64,000 bases of DNA from Bradysia coprophila (Eukaryota > Arthropoda > Insecta > Diptera > Sciaridae), in the NCBI RefSeq assembly GCF_014529535.1, contig NW_023503616.1:6124584-6188583 (forward strand), written 5' to 3'. The position numbers and the translations under genes were made by a program. Below, piece after piece: positions 12,202 to 22,300 of this stretch (position 1 is its first letter; each line of letters begins with the position of its first letter). The notes under the pieces are model-generated. The model was not told the DNA's origin. It ran no database searches and saw only the letters and a program-made list of their open reading frames with translations.

Positions 12202-13394
12202 CTGAAAAAACAATTGACCGAACGAATAAAACGTCGAATCAGTTTCTTGAAGATCGTCTCACGTTTTTGGTTTTCTAGTTTTGCTGTTGTTTAACGTCTA
12301 CTTGAACGTAATTTGTTTTAAAAATTACAGGAGGGCAGTTGTAACGAAGTAAATATGAAAAATAAGCAGAAAACACAAAAAACACGCACGTATAGACCTG
12401 CCAGAAAGAATTGAAGAAGAAAACGTTTGACAGCAGATTCAATATGGCAACCAAATCATGGTTCACATTGCAAAGTTTCTATTAATTTTACATAATTGCG
12501 CGATAAGTAACCGATAACTTAATTTGAATTTATTTAGCCAATTGCATCAGATGCATTTTCACATCAACGTTAGTTAATTTTAAACAAAGGCAAAATCCTT
12601 CGTAATGTCTGACAGTTGAGGCTAAATTTGCCATCGGTGTGACGGTTCAAACGGCATTGAACATGATGCATCGGGTAGAGCAAAGACTCTTTCACTTCAG
12701 GAAATATACTAGGTTGCACTTTATCAACACTGTTTGGTGTTACGTAATTTAGGCCTCATAACTGACCAGTTGGGAAGCTGGAACTTGGAACCTGGAACAA
12801 ATTTTTCCGCTCTGACAGGGCATATTGATGTTAATTTCGAGTCCCAAATTCAAGTTAGTATAGGTCTGTTCCAAGGTTATTTCATCTGTCAAAAAGTAGA
12901 GGCATAACGAAAAATTTATTGTTGAGGAAATCTTCAACAAATCGGTTATGGCTCTGTGGATGCTCTCGTTTGTTTTCGGCTTGTCAAAAATCGTTTTTAC
13001 AGTAAGATGGAAAAACGCACTTTTAAATGCAAAACATCTGTTCAACATTCGCGCCATCGATCAGTGATTTGTGACGTTGAAGTATAAACAACTCGAAACT
13101 GTCAAGCTACAGGGGTTAGAGCAAATTGAAAGTAGAAAGGGGAAACAGTCTAAACGGACATTATATAATATTGTTGTTGTCAAAGAAAATCGATTTTCTA
13201 ATTACACATTTTCTGACGATCGATTTTGAAAAGGAATTATTCCAAACAAGTAACTACCTCTATTTACTAAATTTGTACGCGTGATTGGCGCAATTGGTGA
13301 TAACGTAAATATACATTTGCATTACAATCAAAGTCTATCAAAGTTTACTGCAAAAGTCTTGTTTTCAACGTAAAAAAAGACTCGTAATTCTGAA
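12202..13394. other. Divergent promoter region between zinc-finger gene and porin
   Basis: No coding exon was recognised in this 1.2-kb spacer, which separates the minus-strand zinc-finger start from the plus-strand porin start. Both promoters and any non-coding first exons must lie here. The 60-100 residue minus-strand frames have no motif. Confidence 0.5.
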
Positions 13395-14308
13395 ATGGCA
13401 CCACCACCATCGTTTAGTGATTTGGGAAGACAGGCCCGTGATGTTTTCAGCAAGGGCTACAATTTCGGTTTGTGGAAGCTCGATTGTAAGCTCAAAACAG
13501 AATCGGGACTCCAGTTTTCTACCGGTGGACATTCCAATAATGACACTGGCAAAGTGTTCGGTTCGTTAGAAACGAAATCGAAAATTAATGATTACGGTTT
13601 GACAATCAGCGAAAAATGGACCACGCACAACATGTTATACACGGATATCACACATACCGACAAATTTATCCAAGGATTGAAGCTTATTTTCGAAGGATCA
13701 TTTTCACCCCAGTCGGGAAACAAGAACGGAAAGGTCAAGGCATCGTTCAGCCATGATCATTTTAAAACGGACACAGATATGAACATTAACTTGGCTGGTC
13801 CATTGATCACAGTATCAAATGTTGTTGGTTACGGAGCATGGTTGTTCGGCAGTCAACATGTATTTGATTGTCAAAAGGCAAAATTGTTTGGAACCCAATG
13901 TGCCATTGGCTACGTCGGTAAAGAATTTGTCGTACATACCAACTTGTAAGTGAATTGCACTGTAAAATGCGTACATCAAATTTATTGCGATAATTGCCCA
14001 TTTTTAGGAGTGACGGTACAGAGTACAGTGGATCCATTTTCCACAAAGTCAGTCCGAGTTTAAGTACTGGCATTCAATTGTCTTGGAGTGCAAGGAACAA
14101 CACTACCAAAATTGGTATCGCAGGAAAGTATAACTTGGACGAGAACATCACTTTGCGTGGAAAGATTCATAACAACAGCCTAATTGGCTTGGGTTATCAG
14201 CAAAAACTACACGAACGCATTACGCTTACGTTATCAACGTTGATCGATGCTAAAAACTTCAACGCTGGAGGGCATAAATTAGGTTTTGCGTTAGAAGTTG
14301 AAGCTTAA
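13395..14308 (+). CDS. porin: Mitochondrial outer-membrane porin (VDAC)
   Basis: Two exons (13395-13945, 14008-14308) give 283 residues, the normal VDAC length. The start MAPPPSFSDLGRQARDVF is the conserved N-terminal helix, and FSKGYNFGLWKLD follows. The nucleotide-binding GLK motif is present (IQGLKLIFEGSFSPQSGN). The last strands are typical (LGYQQKLHERITLTLSTL, then KNFNAGGHKLGF). The protein should form the 19-stranded outer-membrane beta-barrel that passes ATP, ADP and other metabolites. Some positions differ from fly Porin as I remember it (extra cysteines, Trp-Leu-Phe in the middle), so a diverged paralogue is possible. The start context is good, with an upstream A-rich leader. Confidence 0.93.
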
Positions 14309-14794
14309 AGGCTCTATCTGCAATACAGATTCTGTATGTGTCGTTATCGAACTCGTAACGAGATTCACACCAGCACCATTGTCACAATTCGCAATTGATA
14401 TTATGAATGTTAAAAAGAGTAAAGTAATCGATAAGTAATACATTTCATTCCAATATCGTTTTTAAGTCATGCATGCATTCAGAACGTATTCATTAAGATT
14501 AAATTAAAATGTGTAAGTTCACTCAGACATAAAATTGAAATTTATCAGAAAAGAAAAATGTTTTGCTGTGACAGTATTAAATTCCTCTAAACTAAACTGT
14601 TTGCATTGTCATTTATTACACAGAGCTCAAAAAACTGAATTTAGTACTGATAATTCTGCATATCCAAACTTAACTTTTCGTCTCAAAGAAGTCGGTTCGC
14701 CTTTGCTGAGTGCTAAAAACCCATGCAGCTAATGCGGGAGCTATTGGATAACTATGTACAAAAATATAACCGTTCTTTGAGCTAGTTGGTTATA

Positions 14795-15023
14795 GTCTAG
14801 AATTTAAGGACCAAAATACGTCGAACGCTTACAATTTAGTTTTCAACATACCCGCTTCTAAAAGCGTTTTTTTGGAATGCTTATGGAGGGTTAACGGGGT
14901 TAACCTTGGTTCTTAGACTTAAAGGAAAAAAGGCTCCCTCTATAGCAAACCAAAGAAATGCTGTCTGCATTTTAAAAACTAAGTTGTAAACGTTCAGCGT
15001 ATTTTGGTCCTTAAATATTAGAC
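14795..15023. mobile_element. Mariner-like MITE with TA duplication
   Basis: The 229-bp element has about 50-bp inverted ends. The left GTCTAGAATTTAAGGACCAA and the right end, read inverted, GTCTAATATTTAAGGACCAA agree at most positions and continue inward. It is flanked by TA on both sides, as expected for Tc1/mariner-type insertion. No transposase remains. Confidence 0.75.
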
Positions 15024-15089
15024 TATTATTTCAATGGAGAGTAGGAATCTTGAAGAACATATTAGATTGGTCTACACTCTCTGTTAGCA

Positions 15090-15136
15090 CGGCAGAGTTT
15101 ACTTTACTTTTTATTTAAAAAAAAAATTCTGCCGTG
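15090..15136. mobile_element. 47-bp remnant MITE with 7-bp target duplication
   Basis: CACGGCAGAG at the left and CTGCCGTG at the right form inverted ends around an AT-rich core. The flanks CTGTTAG (15083-15089 and 15137-15143) are an exact 7-bp direct duplication. The same termini and duplication length occur at 22266-22467, defining a family. It is too short to move by itself. Confidence 0.7.
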
Positions 15137-15257
15137 CTGTTAGAAATTGCTTGAATGCTTCGAGAAATGATTTCTGGATGATGCGAATTCTGTCTCTCTA
15201 TTCACTGAAGTTTATTCAGGTAATTAACGATGGTCACGGAACCACTCATGTTTTCTA

Positions 15258-15421
15258 TCAACGCACTTCAAGCATGAGTGGTACTCTAAAAAGAATACTG
15301 AAACGGGACAGTGTACCAAACAAATTTTGGCACTGTAAAAAAATCTGTAAACTTTTTTCATACAAAATAGTACTCTATTTGGCAGCTGTCACTCGAAGCA
15401 CTTTTGCTTGAAGTGCGTTGT
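15258..15421. repeat. MITE-like element with CAACGCACTTCAAGC ends
   Basis: CAACGCACTTCAAGC at about 15259 is perfectly inverted at about 15406-15420. The interior of roughly 130 bp also contains the inverted word ACTCATG...CATGAGT near the left end. No clear target duplication was found. Confidence 0.55.
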
Positions 15422-15535
15422 TTCTTTCCACAAATGTTTTTTACTATGCTGGTGCATGTAATAAGGCTATTACATGTATAGGCAATAACCTTTACATCAC
15501 TCGCATAGTAAAACGTCGTACTACACACGGAAAAT

Positions 15536-15626
15536 AAAGTGATATCTCGTATCACGATGAGTAAAAGTACCTCGGGCTGCCGCCCTCGGATACTTTTTCT
15601 CATCTGGATACGAGATATCACTTTAC
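15536..15626. repeat. 91-bp hairpin palindrome
   Basis: The sequence AAAGTGATATCTCGTATC is inverted as GATACGAGATATCACTTT. Inside are further complementary words (GATGAG/CTCATC, AGTACCTCGG/CCGAGG) closing on a GC-rich loop. Outer words GCATAGTAAA/TTTACTATGC flank it on both sides. This is probably a foldback element; a structured RNA is the alternative. Confidence 0.55.
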
Positions 15627-15845
15627 TTCCCTTGCATAGTAATGTACTATTAATCGCTAACGTTGCAATAAGGAGTAATATTTCAATTTCATTTTACCGC
15701 TCTAAAATGTCAACGCTACCAGTGCTTTATGCGCGCGCATCCACTACTGAATGTCACCAATGTCATCTGCAAAAACTCTCATACCTCTGGTACACAGACC
15801 AAACCAAGAAAACAAATACAAATTTCTGAATTAAAGCTTACAAAA

Positions 15846-16520
15846 ATGTGTGATATCGAAAGTGTAAACAAAATTGCAAAATATTTAAAAGTCAATGCTG
15901 GCAAGATTTCGTACAACAGCGATAAGGTGCAGTATTGACCATTATTCGAAGTTGTTCGGTTTGTTAATTGAGTGGTTAATATAACCTTTATCATTTCCAG
16001 GTCATCACTCGATCAACAAAAACTGAGAATCTCAGCGGATTTACAGCAATTTTAAATGCCATTGCTCGTGAAAGTAACGTCGATTGTGTCAAGTCAATTT
16101 CCACCGATGACAAACTACAATGCTTAGTCTACCAATGGATTGAGTATGCATTTCTGTTCGTGGCACCGGCAGCGAAAAATAAACATGTGGCAGCAACAAT
16201 GTTAAAGGAATTGAATGGTCATCTCAGTACACGGTCTTATGTTGCGGGTAGTACACAATTAACTGTGGCTGATTTGGCTATCTTTTTCGCTATACAGCCA
16301 GTAATGGTAAGTGGAATCAATGGAACGTTAAAGCAACGTAAATATCCCCTTCAATTCTGTATATTGACAGGCAACGCTCTCACCATCGGAAAAAGAAAAT
16401 TACATTAACATCTCGAGATGGTACAATCACCTGCAGTTACAGCATTTAATTCGGCAAGGATCTCCTTTGATCAATTTTTCCACGCTACATCTGCATGCAG
16501 CTACAGGAGGTCATGCTTAG
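15846..16520 (+). CDS. AIMP3: AIMP3 (EEF1E1/p18), multi-tRNA-synthetase complex subunit
   Basis: Three exons, 15846-15926, 16001-16306 and 16371-16520, join to 178 residues, the usual AIMP3 length. The start MCDIESVNKIAKYL and the all-helical GST-C-like segment with NGHLSTRSYVAGSTQLTVAD and LAIFFAIQPVM are typical. The tail NISRWYNHLQLQHLIRQG completes the fold. In the known family the protein is a scaffold of the aminoacyl-tRNA synthetase complex that contacts methionyl-tRNA synthetase. AATAAA occurs about 35 bp after the stop. The assignment rests on sequence recall, not on a search. Confidence 0.82.
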
Positions 16521-17015
16521 GAAATTATGAATGAAAAGTGGTTTTGTGATTGAAATAAATTCGAGTTATCGAATTGGAAAATGAACTTTTATTCATAGTC
16601 TTTCCGGGGTCTCGTCATTCGTTTTTACTACAGTGAGTGGCTGTCAGTGATTTTTCAAAGGCAGCGATGTTATGGTATTATCGTGCAGGCGACAATGTCG
16701 ACAATGGCGACATACACTTTTTGTCTCATTTTCAAGTTTGACAGCTGTACGGAAAAACGAGACAGAAGATATGTGTGGCTTGAACCGTTATAACAGAACA
16801 TCGTTGAGTATCGAATGTATATACCCAACAATCAACCATACACTTACACTTTGTTGACTTATTACTGACCTACATTCATGTAAGTACAAAAAAAAATCCC
16901 GATTGAACTAAGCGTTGAACCAATTTTCGCATACAGTCAAAATTTCACCCAACATTTTATTGAAAATTGCTCCCAGATAACATGGATATCGCGCACGCAA
17001 TCATATCGAACATAT
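16521..17015. other. Spacer between AIMP3 and P-like transposon
   Basis: It contains the AIMP3 3' end and otherwise nothing recognisable. The last eight bases (17008-17015, GAACATAT) are the left target-site duplication of the transposon that follows. Confidence 0.6.
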
Positions 17016-19160
17016 TAAACAGCCTCGATGAAGCGGGTAACAGTGGCAGAGACCCAAATATGCGACATGAGAAAATGCGACAAAGTGGAACTGTCGTAAA
17101 TTCAATATTTTTTTGCGCGCGACCATTTTGAAAGTGAACAATTCAAAAGCGGAAGTTTTTCATTTAATGATATGCTTTTAAGAATAGGAAAGTATTAGAA
17201 TGATTTCTATCCATCCATCCAAACATGAAAACGGAGAAAATTACTGATGTAGATTAATGTGGAAATTAAAAATAAAACATAATTTACGTGGCTCAACCAA
17301 TCATTTTTTAATTTTTTTTTTTAAATTTCATAAAATGTGTTAACAGTAAATTGTGAAATCAGTTCATAGTGTGACTGCTGAAATCGAAATTTCTTTTCTT
17401 TAATCTATCTTTTCCAGAATTTTTAAGACGGAATTCAACAAACCGAGTTGTAAGTGTCTTCTGTAGTGAATGACAGTTTGGAATGGCACACTTAAAACCG
17501 CTATCGAGAATGTAATCTCGGATCAAATAGCCCAAATTATTTTTCTTTTTTCCAGAAAGAATAGGGTGAACCAATCTGAACACCTTTTCCATATGTAAGA
17601 AATACATAAACACGACATTTGTCAGATGGTGAATATAGTTTTGGCAGTGATATTTGAAATTTGGCTGGCGCATCAGCGATGTGTACGGTAGGGACTCATC
17701 AACATGAACCGCACGACAATAAGACAGGCATGTATCACAGTGCATCTTTTTCGTCGAAGATGCTACTTAAAAAGATCGCTATATCAGATGTGTTTGTCAA
17801 ATGTCACGGTCTTATTGTTGCGAATGTTCTGAACAATATTCTTCAACAGATGTGGAACGTCTGCAAAAATCCAAAACTTTCGGTTCGGATCGCAAGGATG
17901 TGTAATGAAATTTGTAACAGTTTTTCCTTTACGAGTGGCTAGAATGGCATTGTTGTTGGTATCACTTTTTGCATTCCTAATAAGAATACGTTTCTCATAT
18001 TACATGCAGAAAGAAATGAATAGAAAATTTAACTTCTCACCAGACAAACACGATAATAATCAGTACATGTAACAGGTGTAACCACTTCATGAAACAAGAA
18101 AAAATGGACGAGGACCAACTAAACACAAAATATGGGACAAAATACAAAACACAGAATGAAACACAAACTCATGAGGGGTTTACCTTCGACAATAGAAATC
18201 TCATCCACCACCAAAAGACATTCCTTTTCAAATTCAGTGAATGAATTCACTTTTTCCTTTAGAAAAACGAATACGTCCTCCAAAACTCCAGGGCTGAAAT
18301 TTATTCCTTGCAATCGGTCACGAAGAACTCTCATGGATGGAATTGGATGACCCTCATTCTTCATGAATGAGTAGCCTCCTTTCTTACATGCAAATTTATA
18401 TTTTAGCGATTTTAAAATTGTATCATCAGACCAGACTCTAGGATGTTTTAGATTTTTGCGCAGCATATGAATTTGGTCAGGATTATAGATTTTGGCGAGA
18501 GAATCTTCAAGATTGGTCAGTTCAAGTTTGAGTTTGTAATTTTCACATTTCAATAACTTGTTCTGTTTTAAAATAGCACTGAACTCGGCGAATATATTTT
18601 TCACAAAATTTACAACGAACATAAAAGAAAAAATTAGGAACAAGCAAATCCTAATCAAAAACACACGCGATGTAGGACCATTTGCAGATTGTTTTTCTAG
18701 AAAAATTAAAGGCTCATCAGTTGGTTCATTGTCATCTTCCACCATCGGTGTACTGTCCAGAAATTCCACTTGTTCATAGCACATCCCATTTTCATACATG
18801 AAACCTTCGGAAGTATCCGATTGAGGATCTCGTTTCTCTGAATTCGAAAAGTATTGAAAGTGTTCCACGCATATTTTTTGATTCTGAGTATTTCGTAGAG
18901 GCAAATTGACTGATTTCATTTTCTTTAAATAGTGGAAACGGTGTTTGCCAGTTTCCAGACATCCCTTTACAGCACATAAAACCATTGTAGAGTAAAATTA
19001 CAATCGACACCTTGATGAAACACATCAAACACGTTGAAACAAAAATCAAATCAAGAAGTTTCTTAACTGTCACATTTGTTGTTGTTGTTCCATTTTGTCG
19101 CAAAATGTCGCAACGACAAAGTGACTCTGCCACTGTTACCCGCTTCATCGAGGCTGTTTA
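17016..19160 (-). mobile_element. P-superfamily DNA transposon, internally deleted
   Basis: The element is 2145 bp. Its ends are perfect 36-bp inverted repeats starting TAAACAGCCTCGATGAAG (17016-17051 and 19125-19160). It is flanked by an exact 8-bp duplication GAACATAT (17008-17015 and 19161-19168), the size used by P elements. Subterminal words GCGACA and AAATGCGACAAA recur on both sides. Transposase sequence lies on the minus strand in three blocks (see next entry). Identical ends and an intact duplication suggest a fairly recent insertion. The length is below that of a complete P element, which suggests a non-autonomous deletion derivative. Confidence 0.88.
17359..18985 (-). pseudogene. 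P/THAP9-type transposase remnants
   Basis: Block one (18985-18119) starts MVLCAVKGCLE and has the C-x4-C and ICVEHF (C-x2-H) elements of a THAP zinc finger, though the finger is shorter than usual. A coiled-coil stretch follows, then a conserved core GYSFMKNEGHPIPSMRVL and LLVVDEISIVEG, the first catalytic Asp region of P transposases. Block two (about 17975-17784) carries KFWIFADVPHLLKNIVQN, the second catalytic Asp motif. Block three (17745-17359) carries the C-terminal type sequence YIHHLTNVVFMYFLHMEKVF. Between blocks two and three the frame is lost and the usual insertion domain and third acidic residue are missing, so the protein is unlikely to be active. Whether blocks one and two are joined by a functional intron is unclear. 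Confidence 0.78.
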
Positions 19161-19303
19161 GAACATATCACGATAATATCAGATTTTAATTAATTCGAAA
19201 ACATGCCCGTATACAAGTTGTTGGCATTGGTGAATTAATAAATGCTACAAAATGTGTTGGTAAAGTTAAGAACTTAGTTTAGTTCCTTCACACTCAAGTC
19301 AAC

Positions 19304-19366
19304 ATGTCCATGTACATTTGGCTACCACTGTTGGTGTTAACACTGGTGTTTGTTTGTTTGATTTTG
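19304..19366 (+). CDS. Locus A alternative first exon 1
   Basis: Twenty-one codons, MSMYIWLPLLVLTLVFV followed by CLIL, are almost entirely one hydrophobic helix. A GTTAGT donor follows in phase 0. The Y-I-W-L-P-L start is shared with first exon 2, indicating duplication. No downstream exon of its own was found before the shared tail exons. Confidence 0.55.
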
Positions 19367-22300
19367 GTTAGTGGTTTAATGTAATCATTACTCGAGATGA
19401 GATCAGTAATGTGGATGTTATAGCATGTGAATAAGAATTGCTCCCATGGAGTGATTCTGCCAGTTAACTGAATATGTGTTTCAAATAAATTTCAAAGTAA
19501 GCTTGTTGAATGGATAGACGAGTCAAAAGTCCGTCTTATGGAAGTTGTTAAAGCAAGTAGCATGATGAACTTGTAAAGATATCAAGAAAGTGCTGAGGAC
19601 ATCAGTTTCAGGACAATGAACTGCCTTTTCAAGAAGTTGTCTCTGGTTCCTGTTAAACTAATCCTTTCTCTGACAGACACAACAGATAAAAGTGTACAGC
19701 TAATTTAGTTCTTTCTTCTTCATCAAAACACTTCCTGAACTGAGATTATTACTACTGATAATCTGAATATCATATGCCACCAATCAATCATACATATGAG
19801 CTCATCGCAGGAACAGTTTAGGAGATATGGGTGTACAAAAGTGCATTGCACCAGAGTTGAGGCTAAATGCGATGGATCGTGTCACCTTCGAATAAATCAC
19901 GTGAATTTGCATATTTTTGGTGTTAGCAGCGTTTTTGTTTTGCAACACACGAATGTTTTGCTGTTCTTCCTTTTAATTCCAATATTAAGACCCAGCTAAC
20001 GATATCGATAGATAAAAACATTTTTTTACTTAAATAGATTAGATATCTAGACATGGATGTAGAATACTGTAGAAAATGGATGCACAAATTGAGTACATAC
20101 CTACTTATTGATAGTGTTGTATATGTATCGTACGAGCTTCAAGCAGCACAAATTGTGTCATTTGTACAATTCGTCAGCACCAATTCTGATGCAAAGAAGT
20201 AAAACCCATTCAGCACAAAGTCCATTCAGCCCTGACAAATCGAAACCTTACATATTGAAAAAACTGTACAGGATATAATCGTACGAGAAAATAAACAAGT
20301 CACATTTTCAACGAATACCATCCAATCGAAGTTATTCAAAATCCACATGCAATACACACCTTATATATATATATATATATACGTAAGTGTCGTAACATTG
20401 GTAATGTATGTGGAATGAAGAAGAAAAATTAGATTGTAAATGTACCTTCTTATATTTCCCCGCCTGTAGAGTTTTTTTTTAAAGAAAATATCCGTACCTG
20501 TGTGCTCTCGTACGCCCTTGTGCACGCTGGCAAGGGGCTAAATTTTCCTATACAATAACTGTCTCGTCATCAAAGAGTCAAATCGTATAATCGCTTCGAT
20601 TTTCCTTTTATCAATGTGATTTCATAAAAGATAAGGCACACAATCCAAAATCGATTTCAAAAATTAAACCGGATATCGGCAACATAAACACATTTGTCTT
20701 GTAAACGTGATTGTGTGTGACTCGTAATATTTTTTGTGGACCTTTTTTTTAACTTATTTTTTTAAAATGACTTACATCTACATTTGGCTGCCGTTAACAA
20801 TATTTTTTATAATCATTTGTACTAGTGTAATTAAGGTTAGTCACGTACAATGGCTAGTTATTTTGACCCATTCAACCCTGGCTCAAAAAATAAAAAAACG
20901 AAAAAAAGTGTAGGCAATACAATTGTGTATACTGACATAGATAACACTGTCCATGTTTGATTGATAAAAATTTTTATCTTCAAAGAAAAAGAAGTTGTCT
21001 CTCATTTGTGTAAACAAAATTGTGGAGTTGGTGGTCAAAATGGATAATTTCATTTTTTTAATATTTATTCCCATCGGTTTTGTGATAATACTGCTAGTGA
21101 TAGTGTATTTGAGGGTAACCACAGTAACTAACAGATTTGATAATTATACTGGTGCTCATGCCATCTGTGAAAGATTGATTGTCGTTAGGACAAAATTGAC
21201 AAACTATGACGTAATAGTGTCTCATTTAGATGATTTAAATTACTCCGTATAAGTCTTAATCACAACGAAACAAGAATAGTGAGGAATAATAATGTGGAAA
21301 CGGCACACAATTCTTAAAACGTTATCAATCTGCGGATTTATTTATTGTGACGAACAGAAATTTTCCAGAGAATTATTTGATTATCAATAAGTGGATAGGT
21401 GAACCTTAATGAAGTGGTTCACATACGTCTTATGCATACATTTATTTGATTAATCTAAGAAATTTAAGTATTAGTTTCATGTTGTGTTTATGCAGAGTGT
21501 GGCCTCGCCTATCCTTAAGTAGGACATAATCTTGAGTCAAAGCTTATTTTCCGGAATTTTATTTCTTAAAAGAAAAAAATGGAAAATCTTCAAGGATCTT
21601 CAAATAATTCTATTTAGTTTATTCAGTCGACATCACATATGTACTGACGTTCACTTACACAGACAGCTAACATGTCAGCAATTCGGATCTATTACTTCTT
21701 TTGATCGAAATATGTTCGATACATTATTTTCAAATCTCTTACTTCATTTTTTTGAACATTTATTTGGCTTTATAAGACCATATTACTTAATTGTTGCTTC
21801 TTTCTGAAATTTTTATTAATCATAGCCCACGGTGGGTTGAACAAAGCTTAAATAGAGTCATAACACCACCTCTGATTTTTCTTCATGTTCTTATTGAGGG
21901 ACTCGAGTACTATGAGGAACCACATTCTTGAGGATCCATCCAGCCGTTTCGGAGAACCGGCACTCATGGCCGTGCGGGACCTATGAGTCAATTTGAATGC
22001 AGATTGTTATCGCGACGAATAGATCGACTAATTCTAAGCTAATTCGTGTTGAAATGGCTTCCCTCGACAACCTGACCACGTATAGCTACAGCCAGCTAAA
22101 GTTGAAGATATGTCCAAGATGAAGAGAGTTTGAAACTCTTTGAATGGCGATATTGGTAAAGGATCCCATGCTCTATTAAACGCCGAGAATCGATTGCACA
22201 AAATTTTACTGAATTGTACAATATTTGAAAAAGTTTATTTTTATCATACTCGGCGAAACTTGAACCACGGCAGAGTAAAATAAACCAGGCAGGAGCGGTT

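Larger units (their letters stand above)
14309..15845. other. Spacer packed with small inverted-repeat elements
   Basis: No gene lies between porin and AIMP3. The stretch holds four palindromic or MITE-like elements, listed individually at 14795-15023, 15090-15136, 15258-15421 and 15536-15626. The remaining sequence is AT-rich and contains the porin 3' UTR and the AIMP3 promoter. Confidence 0.6.

Noticed and set aside
17661-17942. Plus-strand 93-codon frame
   Set aside because: Antisense of the P-transposase blocks on the minus strand.
21532-21807. 91-codon plus-strand frame after locus A first exon 3
   Set aside because: No start context, motif or splice partner; it ends at the foldback element.
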